Assembly: GCF_037975245.1 (NCBI RefSeq)
Contig: NC_092567.1
Coordinates: 26,458,376 to 26,522,375, forward strand
Direction of reading: 5' to 3'
Length of the DNA: 64,000 nt
Origin: Apostichopus japonicus
Taxonomy: Eukaryota; Echinodermata; Holothuroidea; Aspidochirotida; Stichopodidae
Shown here: piece after piece, positions 10,801 to 23,182 of the stretch
How the letters are laid out: each line of letters starts with the position of its first letter
How positions within the stretch are numbered: the stretch's first letter is position 1
Position numbers and translations under genes: made by a program
Notes under the pieces: generated by a model
What the model saw: the letters and a program-made list of their open reading frames with translations, nothing else
Databases searched by the model: none
What the model was told of the DNA's origin: nothing

Positions 10801-12221
10801 CTAAGGAAAGGAAGTTCTACAAGGAAGAACACTGCAGCATGCAGTATGGTGATCACGTCTCCTACACATTATGAGGTGGACATTGGTCATAGCGACAGTG
10901 CAGGGGATTGTGGGAAATTTGATCAATTAAGTTAGGTATTTATTTATGCAATATCTTGGGTTCGGAACAATGAGATCTAATAGGAGAGCTTTGTCTGTTA
11001 CTGATATACTAGTGGAGAGAGCAAGGTGACATTGGGGTGGAGGTTTTGGAAGATAGTTGGAAGCTGTTTGGGTGACGGGGGTTGGGGTGGGGATTAATAG
11101 TGAGAAAGTGAGCTGCTGGAACCGAGCCTGGTGCAAGAGGGAGTTAATTTGTTTGAAGAACATTTGATCCTGAGGTATATTAATAACTATAACATATTCG
11201 ATCCGGACAGCGATATTCACTTTTGCATCATTTGTCTCTTGGAACTGTAGTTCCAACACAACTCTATATATCTACCTATAATGTCACTTCAACGTTCCCT
11301 AAATCAACCAAACCCTTGTTCTTTTAATGATTGTTATATCGCATTACTGTATTCCCTTCTGTAGAGCATCGGGGGGGGGGGGGGGTTGTAGTCGCTGTTT
11401 TAATCCTTATATTGAAGCCCTCGGAACAAACAAACAGGATATTGTCCCCACCGCTTACCCAGAAGTTAATTGGAGTGCCAGCCCGTACCTACAAATAAAA
11501 ATTATTATCCAACTTGGAGAATTGCAGAATACCCCGCAACTCACTCACTCAGGAACGACAATACATTGTCGATTATAGATACTTCCGGTCATAACCTGTG
11601 AGATCCAAGAGTTGCGGGGTATTCTGCAATTAGGCAAATATGATTTAATTTGTGAGGTGGCCACCATATTGTTGTGTTTAATATATATTATTTAAGTTTG
11701 AATAATCTAATGTTATGCTGTTTCTCATGCTGTTGGCCGAGAGTTGGAAATTCATTGTATTTTGTTTATTAATATCCTGTAAAATGTTCGTATTATAATT
11801 TCCTTTCCTTAAAGTTGATGTGTTTGTATTCTTTTCGGGTATGTTCATGTGTTGTCAATCAAATTCAACTCCACGGTCCCACGTTTTAACAGACCTTTCC
11901 CTGTAAAGGAAGTCATTAGTGCGTGCTCTACCCATTAAAATTAATAAGCGGCTGTGTTCTGCCTTAGCAGATCAACTACTTTAAAAGTTAAAGCCGGCTT
12001 CATCATAAATTTATGGTTACAGTTTTGTGCGAGAAGAGATATGACTAGTAGTTGTAAGTTGACGAGGTAACCAGTTTCTATCCTCAACACCCAATTCCAA
12101 TTCAGCACAAACACTTGGTCTGTAAATTCTTTATAATATTCACATTCATAGCACGAAAGATCGCAAATAGTTGCTAAGAGCCTATACATCCTGAGCATCC
12201 CAATTCACTACTCGAAACCCC

Positions 12222-12657
<436 letters not shown>

Positions 12658-12675
12658 ATTCCATTTATTGAGCGC

Positions 12676-13071
12676 TTAATAAAGCGTTTCAAAGCGCTTT
12701 ACCAAAGTAGGAAAGAGACAAAGGAAGCCAAGGGAAAAAAACTTAGAATCAAACAGAAATGTTTTAAGTTGTCTCTTGAAAATACAAAGGGAGGGAGAGT
12801 CACGAACGTGAAATGGGAGTTTGTTCCAAAGAGAAGGCGCAGTGACAGCAAAGGCAAGATCGTCATAACGAGGAGTTAATTGCAAATGCGCATGATGGGA
12901 AGAGCGAAGCGTAACTGTAGTTGACCGACGCAAAGGAGTAAGAAGGTGAGTGACATATTGAGGGGCAAGCCCGTTGATCGCTTTGTATGTGAGAAATAGG
13001 ATCTTAAACTGGATGGGCTGAGAGACGGGAAGCCAATGCAAATGAACGTAGTACAGGAGTGATGTGATCAA
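12676..13071 (-). pseudogene. LINE ORF2 C-terminal fragment with 3' end (copy B)
   Basis: Homologue of 3299-3712. It differs by substitutions and by loss of 18 bp, where copy A has extra residues around GPRTRTRYDD, so the frame is kept. It was carried by the segmental duplication rather than inserted separately, because flanking sequence on both sides is also shared. Confidence 0.85.
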
Positions 13072-13578
13072 ACATTTTAGTGAGTGAGACTATTATTTAT
13101 CGGCATGAGTTTCGTGCGTTCCATTCTTTTTGCCATACATTCAGAACACATAGTTGTCTTCGCCATGTTGTGAATTCAGTTATTAACATATCCTCTGAGT
13201 AGCACAGAGAATTCTGACCCTTAAGTCACTGTACCTATTGATCACGGACTCAATCATAACTGACACATGTACAGCCACAACTGTGCATGGTACTAATGAT
13301 ATACGGTATCATCTCCCATGTGCCTTGTTTCCGGGTCGCATGTACACATAGACAATACTCCAATGTCCAATGACTTTGCAGAAGTAGCTAATATTGATAA
13401 ATTAGGTTAAATGTACCCCTTTGTGGATAGTTGACACTGATGCCATGTCATACAATTATCATATTCATTTTTAGCAACTACAGGTTCGTCATATCATAAT
13501 GTAACAACAAAACCAAACTTTGCGTGATCACCACACTAAGTTGTGCTCGGCAATGTTACTACAGATGTAACTATGTAC

Positions 13579-13752
13579 TATGAGTAGAGTTATTTACAGC
13601 CTATAGAGTTTTGTAGCCTTATGGCTTTTTTTATACCCCTATGAGTAGATTTATTTACAGCCTACTAATTAGTTTTGTAGCCTTATGGCATTTTGTATAG
13701 CTATATGAGTAGAGTTATTTAAAGCCTACTCATTAGTTTTGTAGCCTTTAAT
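13579..13752. repeat. 64-bp minisatellite, three units (copy B)
   Basis: Three degenerate units of the same repeat as 4243-5130, without the foldback insertion. This is the last recognisable part of copy B; the PTP exon begins about 280 bp downstream. Confidence 0.88.
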
Positions 13753-14027
13753 ATGTAGAACATTTGTTATTGTAGTCTACATGATCTTTTTCTATTGCAT
13801 GGGTGAGTATTTAACCTATCATTATCAATGGCTATTAATATATAGATTTATTTATAGTTGAAATTTAATAAGGTAATGGAAGTGTACCTTTGGATATGGT
13901 ATATGCTTGTTGAGAATGCCCTTAACATCCCTTTCTCAATTTATGCTTGATGTTTGATTCACTCATATTCTCATTTAACTTCCTATCCACTCTCTCTCTC
14001 TCTGTATCTTGTACTAATAACCAGAAG

Positions 14028-14157
14028 GGATGGTGTTGGTAGGACAGGTGTCTTTTGTGGATTAGTAGCAGCTTTGGATCAGGCACAAGCAGTCAAGGAG
14101 GTTGATATATTCCAACTCATTAGAAACTCAGCTCAGCCACTCATGATCCAAAACCTG
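14028..14157 (+). CDS. Receptor-type protein tyrosine phosphatase, penultimate coding exon
   Basis: The exon lies between an acceptor (AG at 14026-14027) and a donor GTATGT at 14158. Its first base completes a split codon, compatible with the Ser of the PTP signature, and then reads DGVGRTGVF, the P-loop of a receptor PTP second (D2) domain (consensus CSDGVGRTGVF). EVDIFQLIR and MIQNL follow, matching the helix after the P-loop and the MVQT region. The catalytic Cys would be on the preceding exon, which is not seen in the window. The earlier exons either lie upstream of position 1, making the LRAT duplication intronic, or are lost. The protein would dephosphorylate phosphotyrosine, although D2 domains are often weakly active and regulatory. 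Confidence 0.82.
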
Positions 14158-14688
14158 GTATGTAGTTGGTGATCTGTCTACTTGAATATTAGTAATCTAA
14201 TGACCTTATGGATGCTACTTGAGGTCCTACTGTTAACTGTTCAAGAAGGGACTTATGAATTATAAGTTGCATGTTTACAATACAAACACTAAAAGTTAAT
14301 CCTGCAGCACCTGTATCAAATATAGTATCCAGGCCAGGTATTTCATAAGATAAGAATAATCCAGAAGTTATGGAAGATAACCAGTGAGACAATTGTCTGT
14401 TAACTGCATACAGTTTTAGAGAGAAAACTATACTCTGAAAATCCATTGGTATGTAAATCAAAGAGGAAATGAATTGTTCACTGTAGAATGTGTTATGTGG
14501 GTTAAACGTGTGTTTTTAGAAATAATAGGTGTGCAATCGGTATGGCAGTTAGGAAGTTTAGTGTATTGCCATGTTATTTGCTATACGTATTTATAGCAGG
14601 CCCTTGAAATGATTACTTCCTTTGGGTTAACGATCATATCATGAGTTTGTAAAGAGTAACACTAATGCACTTTTCAATGTTTTTCAAG

Positions 14689-14811
14689 TACCAGACTAAT
14701 TTTGATGGATTGCTTATGCACCTAGAGACTGAAAGAGGCACAGACGAAAACTTTTTTACTTCCTCAGAGCAATTTAGCTTGGCAGGGATTGGCAGCCCAG
14801 AGTGGTTCTAA
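14689..14811 (+). CDS. Receptor-type PTP, putative terminal coding exon
   Basis: After an acceptor AG at 14687-14688 the frame stays open for 40 codons to TAA at 14809-14811. It joins in phase 0 to the exon ending at 14157. It starts YQTNFDGLLMHLE, resembling the (Q)YxFxYxxLxxYL helix that closes PTP domains, though two residues of the usual spacing are missing. The rest is a short hydrophilic tail ending SPEWF. Possible poly(A) signals AATAAA lie at 15071 and 15822. The join is a prediction from phase and motif, weaker than the exon at 14028. Confidence 0.55.
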   Translation, partial: YQTNFDGLLMHLETERGTDENFFTSSEQFSLAGIGSPEWF

Positions 14812-15830
14812 CAATATATAAACCTAACATACACCAGAAGAGAAACAAAAAGTATGTAATGGTATTTTTCTTGGTGTTTGATTTTACGCCATTCTTACAT
14901 TGTCTTACTGGATGCATTATGTACTTCATTATGTAATTCATTTATAAGTTCGTAGGTGTTGACACAATTTTCAACTCGCAGTCCAAAAGTGCCAGGCAGT
15001 ATAAACATTGAAACACTCAAAATATCTGTTCAGTTAATTGCTTTGATTTGTTCATCTTTAGTATGATTTAAATAAACATTTCTGACAATTGGAATGAAGT
15101 GCGATCATGAAGTGTAATTATAACTGCCAGACTTTCTACCCCAGGCTGCTTCCAAGCGTTAATCGGTAGCGTTCATTTTTCTGTTTACAATTGTAGGTAT
15201 GTCTTGAGTAATACTTGAGATCTGCTGGTTAAAGTCTGCCTTCACTTCAATTCAAGTCATTTTGATATGAATGGTCTGTGATATACGCAGTAAGCCTGTT
15301 ACGCATACCCCAGTAATTGCAATTAGGATTATTAGTCTGTTATACCTACGCTCCAGTAATTGTAGTATTTAAGTTATTCAGATCAGTTGCTACACATGCC
15401 CCACGATCTATGATCACCTACTGGGATGAATAATTTCTTATCTCTGCTCTAACAGTTACAGTAAAATATTGGATCATTTGTTACCTAGCTATGATATGGG
15501 ATCACTGAATGGGATTATTGATATATTACCTATTCCACAGTTTCTGTAGTAAGGTAATAAGATATCAGTGATTGAACCTATACCTCAATTAATACATATC
15601 TCAATAGTCAGCCAGCAATATCTACATGAAAGGTCATGTATTAAAAGGAGTATATTTTCACCTTTGATAAAGTTTGTTTCAAGCTGTCATCATTGAGCAC
15701 ATAACTTGTACACATCTATTTCCTAGCCAGATTTGCAGTATACTTTGCATTTTGTTCATAAACTTTGATGGAATGAAGTTTTATAGCTGCTTTCTGTAAA
15801 ATATGATTTTGCTGCCATTGAAATAAAACG
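14812..15830 (+). other. Likely 3' UTR of the PTP gene
   Basis: AT-rich sequence without repeats or long frames follows the PTP stop codon. AATAAA at 15071-15076 and 15822-15827 are the candidate polyadenylation signals. Confidence 0.4.
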
Positions 15831-18544
15831 TCTTTCATATAGAAGAAAACGAGATTTCCAATGCATTAAACGCTATTGATATATATAATTAGAATATATC
15901 ACACAATGGAAATACTTGATTGTTTTCAAAAACACTTCAAGAACATGCAATTCATTCATAACAGATTTTGGATTGATAAAGGCACCTAGTCATATGGGAG
16001 GTCACATTCTAAATTATATAAAATTCCACTTGTTACACATTTGATATGGCCAGTATCCATCAAAATGGCAGTCGTTGCTATTGTATTTGAAATATACCAA
16101 ATGAATGTTACCACCAGTTACCACTCCCACCTTAGACTAATCCAGTGTAATTTATTCATGCATTTAAATTTTTAAGTAAAGTTATCCTATTTGATCAGTT
16201 TTTATATCATCGTTTTCGAACCAATTGAAACTGAATTTGTACATAAACATTGCGGTCTGTTTTAAAACGTTTTTCTGCAATTGCCAATCAAATCTGTATG
16301 ATGTTTTAAGCCAACTGACTTATTTTCCAACCTTTTCGTTCCCTGTCGATCGATCTTGTTTCTGGGAATAAGATAGTTTGGTACAGTAGTAGTATGGTAG
16401 TACACTGTGTATTTATGAAGCTGTAGCTTACTCTTACGGCCCTGTAATTAATATCTGGTTATAATTATCTTTCCTTTCTGTGTAAATAAATATGGCTACA
16501 TATAATCATCGATGGCAAAAGCAACCTTTGAATGGATGCTTTCGTACTTGTTATTATTTATTAATGAGCTGAATCAACTGAATTTTAACATTTTTATCGA
16601 TATTTCGGGACGTCTGGACGTCTGTGCCAGCTTTTGGTTAAGTCAAGTGCAAAGACAGTCAATGACTTTGTTGTATGTTCTTCTTCAAAGAATGGGATAT
16701 GTAATTGTTTGGTTTTATTGTTTTGCCTCCACGTCGGGTGCTGCAGGGAACAACAACTTTCTTGGTTGAATTGGACCATGGGTTTTGTACTAATTTGGTC
16801 ATGAAATGGTCATGAAAATGTCCTGGAAAGGTCATGGAAAGGTCATAGAATGGTATTTCCGTTGCGGTGCAGGAACCCTGACTTTTTACATTTTTCTTAA
16901 CTTCTCAACAAGAGGACAAGTTTCAAATAACAAAAGGAACTTCATTACAAAAATGACAATAAAGCATTTATATTAACAATTAACAAGTGGCTTTTCTAAC
17001 ATATGAGGTTCCTCTCAAAACTGAGGTAAGGCTGTAGATGGGGCTGGGGGGGGGGGGTCATTTGCCAAGTGGCCCTTCTTGTCTGCTTCTGCTTCAATAA
17101 ATGGTTAACTTTCCAAATAATTAACCTTAAATGGTCAACGGTCAGCAATTGTTTTGGCGGGTTACCTTGGGCTGGGAGGAGTGGCATCGGAAGGATATGT
17201 GCAGCAACACACGTGGGCCCTTAAAGGAGAGTCTAAATTAAGCAACCATGGTTTAGTCTTGGGTGAGATTTTGTTTTAACATTTAGCACCTCTGGACGTC
17301 TTGATATCATGACACTTTGTGGCCCTCTCCCTTGATGACAGGATTTTTTTTTTAAGTTTGTTTCAAGCGATGATTTATCTATTTTTGGGTAGGCCAGCTT
17401 CATTGAGTGGGTGCTTTGTTTAAGTACCAAAGCTGCCCCATTGGCTCACTTTCGTCGCTGTCTTTCTCCAGAGTTTAGATTAGAATATTATCATATGTGG
17501 CTATATGATCAGTTGCAATCCTATATGGCCCGTAATTTTAACAAATTTGGCAGATTAATCCCCCCGTACTTGAATCCTGGCAAGATCGTCTCTCAAGGAG
17601 GTGGACAGTAGATCGACTTTGGAGGAGTGGTTCTGGGACGTAGTATTGCTCTCCGGCTGAGTATAGCATGAGAAAAGGAATGTCTCTGGAATGTATTCTA
17701 AGCACTACCTGTAGCATTTGCGGTAGGTTTTCAGAAGTGATTTTGCAACCAATTCGTTGGCATTGTGATATTAACAGTCTGGCAGAGTTTCGTATCGGCG
17801 TAGTGTTAGTACTGAAGTGAATAGGCTGCTTGATCGAAATGTTTCTTCCACCGACTCCGCACATGTCACATGTCACAGTGTGACCTGCAGTCATGTGAGC
17901 ACTTAGAAATGTTTACGAAAAGAGCAAATTCCTTGTCCAAAGGTGCTAGGTTTGATCTGGTTAACCGAGTCCTAAAAGAAAATGATACAATGTGCCATAC
18001 ACCAATGAAAAGGTACAAGTGTAAACATTCATTGTAACATAACTTTTGAACAGAATAGAGGATTTCGAATAACTACCAGCTATGCCTTTTAATATGCGAC
18101 TGTTTGATCTGTTACCCCATGAGTGAATGGTTCAGTCCGATATGTCTTTGAAAGTTCGAGCGATTGACGTAATCCATCCTAACACCAGGAGGTACCAGCA
18201 CTACAAGTTCTCTCTTCACTACACACTATGCAGCTCGCGTAGTAAACTATGGCAGAACAACATACAAACTACACAGTGTTCGGTTAGGCTCCAAACCCAC
18301 TGCCAATAACACACGTATCACTATACATAGGGTGAAAATGATCAGGAAGTCCTTGGCCTTATTAAGGCCGACTACCTTTACTGTGCACGAAATGGCTAGC
18401 ATTGTACGTTAAAGTTGAAGTCATGTGTAGTAAACTGCGACTTTTAAGTGTTTTATGTTACTTCCTGCATTTCCACACCTATATAGCCAAAGCCTAACGC
18501 TATTTAAGAGACCTCCTGCTAAACATTGTAATAATGCTGGGCTT
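15831..18544. other. Gene-poor stretch, no gene supported
   Basis: No recognisable coding exon. The frame at 17538-17894 (minus, 118 codons) has no family signature. Near 16600, GACGTCTGGACGTCTG is a short direct repeat. At 16798-16855 a run of ATGGTCATGAAA-like units resembles a dispersed repeat. A G-run lies near 17045. Confidence 0.5.
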
Positions 18545-19720
18545 CTTACTGATGTAATAAACAAGTTTGTTGCTGTAATTTACAATGTCTTGCTATCTGG
18601 TTTAAAAGTTACTTATTTGGTCGTACTCAGTTTGTTTCTACGTCTAACTATCATTCTCCAGGACCATTACTATTAATTATTTACATTAATGATCTTCTGA
18701 TGTAATAAACAAGTTTGTTGCTGTAATTTACTATGTCTTGCTATCTGGTTTAAAAGTTACTTATTTGGTCGTTCTCAGTTTGTTTCTACGTCTAACTACC
18801 ATTCTCCATTGAATGAAATTAAATCTGGTGTGCCTCAAGGCTCTATCCTAGGACCATTACTATTAATTATTTACATTAATGATCTTCCTAACTGCACCAC
18901 CAATTTTAACTTTACCATGTATGCTGATGACACGAATATATTATCTAAAGGAAAGGACTTAAACAAACTTATACATAATATTAACACTGAAATTCCTAAA
19001 GTAATTACCTGGTTTAATGCTAACAAGCTTCACCTTAATGCTAATAAATCTGTGTGTGTATTATTTCATCATCATCAAAATTACTCAATCTTACCGATTT
19101 AGGCATCGTTATTCAGGATTGCATAATACCTTTCTCTCATTCTACAAAATACCTTGGTGTAATTTTAGATACTGCACTCGCATGGGTTCCTCACATTAAT
19201 GCTGTTTGTATAACAAAGTAGCTAAAGGTACTGGTATTCTATATAAAGTGAAAGACTCTCTCCCGAAAGAAGCATTAATCTCTATTTACAAAGCACTAAT
19301 TCTTCCATATATTTCCTACGGTACACTTCTATAGGGATTCTCCATTCCTTCCTATGTTAATAAGATTAATATTTTACAGAAACGTGTTCTCATAATTATC
19401 TGCGGTACTTCATATCTTTTTCATTCCATTCCTCTTTTTTATTTATTGAGAACATTAACGGTATTTGATATCACTATTCATCAGACTGTTACGTTTATTT
19501 ATCAATATCTTCATAATATGTGCTAAGAGTTTCAACAACTACTTCATCATATTCAATCCAGCCTATCATTCACGATCCGAATATACACTTCTCCCTCGTT
19601 GTTATCGTCTCAAAATATGGAATTCACTGCCGGATAACATTAAAAATAAAACCAGTCTTATCTCATTTAAATGTCATCTAAAACGCTATCTTATTTCAAA
19701 GTATTCAACCGACGACTAAA
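18545..19720 (+). pseudogene. Decayed LINE reverse transcriptase
   Basis: Palm motifs of a non-LTR reverse transcriptase are visible: WFKSYL near 18745, SGVPQGSILGPLL near 18827-18870, the catalytic YADD near 18919 and YLGVILD near 19153. The C-terminal part has ALILPYISYG near 19290 and PRCYRLKIWNSLPDN near 19600, ending at TAA about 19717-19719. Stops and frameshifts (for example near 19100, 19220, 19333 and 19525) break it into pieces, and the endonuclease domain is absent. It belongs to the Jockey/CR1/Rex-like group by motif style. It is distinct from the LINE tails at 3.3 and 12.7 kb. An internal duplication is described separately. Confidence 0.88.
18550..18885. repeat. Imperfect tandem duplication inside the LINE
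   Basis: A block of about 150 bp (18550-18696) containing GATGTAATAAACAAGTTTG and ending GGACCATTACTATTAATT..GATCTT is repeated at 18700-18885. The first copy lacks 42 bp that in the second copy encode the start of the SGVPQGSIL motif, so only the second copy can represent the original reading frame. Confidence 0.85.
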
Positions 19721-20299
19721 TTGTCATAAATTTGTTATTTGCCTTTGTGTTATACTTTTTGCATCTGCATAATTAAGTGTAATTGTCTATTGTTGATATT
19801 TCCTTTTGTCTGTTTTCCCTATATCTGTCTTTTGTTCATAGGGGACCTTACATGAGCTAGTTATAGCTTCTTTGGATTCCTCTCAACCTATTTTATCATT
19901 TACATTCATCATTTCTTTAGTTTCAAGCTGCTTAAAAGGTACACTTTATCCCACATTTTTGTATAACTATTCATACTTATTTTGTTAAGCGGCGATGGTT
20001 GAAATAATTTTTTTCTCAAGAAAACAAGAAAACAAGAACAAAATCACCATTTGCCTACAAGTGTTAACGTTATTGTCTAATCGGCATAGGACACCATCCT
20101 ACAGGTAGTTTGAAAGGCCATGGGATCAAATACTTTGTATTTAAAAGTTTGACTTAGTGTTTTGGGCTCATAATTGATGCACTTAAAGATTTGATCAACG
20201 ATGTCTGTCAAGGAAAACTCCAAAACACTTAACTGTAGGCCTATGAGTTTTTGGTTTCGATGAAATCGTAATCTTTGTAGTCATGCAGGCGCATGTGTG

Positions 20300-20610
20300 T
20301 GTGTGTGATGCCGTGCTTGTGAACACCTATATCTCAAGAAGGGGAAGCTTGGACCAAGCTCATATTTGGTGTGTAGGAGTACCACATTGGGTAAAAGAAG
20401 GCTATTGTTATAAGGGGACGTCAAAGGTCATTTGGGGTCTCCAGGGATCAAATTGTGAAAACCTTGTAAACACGATATCTCAGGAAGCTAAGCTTGGAAC
20501 AATTTCATATTTAGTATCAAGTTGTGAAACGTTAAGTTAAAGAGCCTTTTGTTTTTGTTGAGTTCAAAGGTCATTTGGGGTCACTCATGGTCAAGTTGTG
20601 TGCATAAAGG
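20300..20610. repeat. Degenerate tandem repeat, about 140-bp units
   Basis: Two units carry ATATCTCAAGAAGGG / ATATCTCAGGAAGCT, then CATATTTGG / CATATTTAG, and close with AAGGTCATTTGGGGTC. A third begins near 20595. Related diverged units occur at 21905-22140. Confidence 0.7.
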
Positions 20611-20795
20611 TGTACACTTTCTTTGTACATACAGCGTTGCGTTGGAACAGACGATATCACTGAATCATCGGTATTATATATTTGCTTCTGTTATTGAAGT
20701 TTTCTGTCGTAGTGGGCTTATGCGCAGGCAACACATGAACAGTAGAATCTATGCAGGTAGACTACTAACAATAAAAATTGTGTAAAAGAAAGTTG

Positions 20796-20834
20796 GCCTG
20801 ACGTTTCGATCCTAGCAGGATCTTCTTCAGAGGC
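20796..20834 (-). ncRNA. Hammerhead-ribozyme-like core (Penelope-like element)
   Basis: Read on the minus strand, this folds as: stem I GCCT paired with AGGC; core CTGAAGA; one unpaired A; stem II GATCCT-GCT-AGGATC; GAAAC; then GTC as the candidate cleavage triplet. ACGT around the stem III position is self-complementary, so stem III could form between two copies. Penelope-like retroelements are known to carry hammerhead motifs in their terminal repeats. The extra A before stem II and the 4-bp stem I make activity uncertain. Confidence 0.5.
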
Positions 20835-21904
20835 TACATGACAAGTAACAGTAACAGAAGGGACAAAAACACGCACATATAATACAGACAGGTTAATGAG
20901 CAAGTTGAACACAAAGAGATGGATGTAAGGGGATTAGTAGACAAGGGATGGAGAGAAGAAAGCAACAGGGGAAGAGGAGCGGTAGGAGATAAACAGTGGA
21001 GGGACAAAGAGAGGATTAAGGGAAGGGGGTAGGGAATAAACTGGAGAAGGACAATAAACATTGTTACAAATGTTTCGTGTCAGAATATTAATACGATTAG
21101 GTGGCCAAAGGTGGCCAAACATCTCCAGATATTATTTCTTAAGGCATTTCCTACATGCCATCAGTCATAATTCGCAAAATATACAATTTAAGGAGTTTTG
21201 AGACACGTTTGTTTTTCTTGCTGCTAGGAGTTTTGCAAACATTTTCACTCACAACATCGGTGAGAGTGGAAGATAGATGCTCTTTCAACCTTAAATTTTC
21301 ATTGCGTAAAAGATCGCTTTGATTTAGATAGTGTAATGGAGTAATAGCGATAGTTTTTTGCACACCAATCTGCAGCTAAAAGACAAGATATATAATTGGG
21401 AAAATGTACGAATCGCGCTAATCGAGTAGCAGTTCAAAGTAGCAGTGAGGTACTATATAGGCTTAGGACCCGCGCACGCCTAGCTACTGTATAGTATATG
21501 GATTTTTTAAGAGGAGCCCTCATGACAGAAGCCGAGCTATTTCGTAGGTATGTTTGCAGATGTTTTATTTGTATTTGTTTGAGACACTATACAGTAGACC
21601 TTGCTGCTTATTTACGATTCTGCGACATATTTTATTTTATTCATCACTTATCTTTGGTGGATAAAAAGAAACATAATTTTCCAATGTGCAATAACGTAGC
21701 ACAATGTATATGCCTATAAGTGCCTATAACCTTTGTTCATAGAAAGTATTGATGTTGTAGATCTGTACTATGGAGATTTGACTGCTGTTCAAATCTAGGG
21801 GCGAGTGAATGTTGCATTTTGGCTAGTAGATTTTTAGTCACGGTTGCCAAATAGCGAGTATTTAAAAAAACATTAACTGTCGAGGCAAGAAAGCCTTTAA
21901 AACA

Positions 21905-22140
21905 TAATTTCTCATGGTAGAAATCATGGGTACTATTCAAAAGATGTACATGGATTTGCCATATTGAGTACAATAAATCTTGTTGCGTGTGAGGTCAAAT
22001 CTCATTTTAGGTCACCAGAGGTCAAACTCTGAAAACTCTTTTACATGATATCTTACGATGGGAATCGTGAATACTTCTCATACTTGGTGTGTGGATGCAT
22101 CACATTGAGTACAAGACCCCTATTGTTTATGGTGGAGGTG
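21905..22140. repeat. Diverged copies of the 140-bp repeat
   Basis: Units containing GTCAAATCTCATTTTAGGTC, then ATATCTTACGATGGGAAT and CATACTTGGTGTGTGG resemble those at 20300-20610. Confidence 0.55.
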
Positions 22141-22317
22141 TGTACAGCTACGTACAGTAGACTGACATGTGTTTATCATGCCATATTGTAATTGTATATC
22201 AAAATAGTGGTTCGGGCCATTTATATTGTGACAGCTATCTCTGGCTAACAAGCAGAAGTCTAGTGCAATGACGTCATAGAAATCTCACTGCAACTTGCAT
22301 TCTGGTTAAAATTCTAC

Positions 22318-22520
22318 AATAGCAACATAGAGTTTGACAATTGTGGACCACGCATATGGAACGCCCTGCTGCCGAAACGTTGTCGTAAACCCGCATTTGG
22401 TTGATTGATTTACCTAAAACTCATCTTTTCTTTCTTCAGGGAGTCTTCCACATTGTTAAGCTTTTAAGCTTTATAGAAGACTTCCTCCACTTTGTACTTT
22501 TGTGGCAAACAAATAAATAA
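22318..22520 (+). pseudogene. LINE 3' end remnant
   Basis: The translated sequence shows CGPRIWNALLPKRC followed, after a stop, by LKLIFSFF, the degraded C-terminal signature of a non-LTR retrotransposon polyprotein. It ends in an AAATAAATAAATAAAT tail. Confidence 0.6.
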
Positions 22521-23088
22521 ATAAATTTATCACGTATTTTAATGACTGATCTTGTATTATGTTTTACTTAAATTTCCTTACTTGATATATTATTGTATTT
22601 GTTGTGACTATTCTATTACTTGATGTAGCTTCTTGCAATTTACGTTTCTGGTTTTGAAGAATTTGCCACACATCTCGTGTGACATTATGTAAAGTGCATA
22701 TTGATAGTGATGATGACGTCACGATGAAAATATTATTATTATTACGTAATTGACATTGGCTGAGTAGAAACATGTTTATGCTGTTCCTTGACAGATGAGC
22801 TATCGGTGAAGAAAACAAACATTAAACATGTTATTTAAATCAAATGAGAGGAGAATAATTCTATAATTGGGAAACAAAAAGCAGGATATAAAGAGCTGTG
22901 ACAGAAGGGGCTTGGATCTAGTATAATTGTTATGATATTGTAGATTTCTCTTAGACAAAGAACAAAACAAATCAACCTACATTAGAATGTTACCAATTGG
23001 CACATTGTCGCTGTCTCACGTTAACAATTGTCACGTTTCTCTGTCACATGTTGAATAGTTAGATCGTTTTATCTTCTCAGGTAACGAT

Positions 23089-23182
23089 ATGTCGAGCACT
23101 TCACCGGTTGGTGAACAAGAGTTGATTAAAGTTCACCACAAACAGACTGGATGTATGAATGTGCGAATTGAACCATATAAAG
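23089..23182 (+). CDS. LRAT membrane protein, coding exon 1
   Basis: ATG at 23089 starts 31 codons, ending EPYK plus the first base of a split codon. The donor is GTATGG at 23183. The encoded part is hydrophilic with no signal peptide. It is chosen over the ATG at 25585 because that ATG lies in the polypyrimidine region of the exon 2 acceptor. Confidence 0.68.

Noticed and set aside
16594-16700. A third ribozyme-like or Penelope-like stretch (GAAGAAGAAC..CGAAATATCG on the minus strand)
   Set aside because: The two halves are too far apart and the core CTGANGA is missing.
21498-21550. Possible first exon (ATG plus donor GTATGT) of a gene leading to 23089
   Set aside because: Joining to the acceptor at 23080 gives an immediate stop, and no other partner exon was found.
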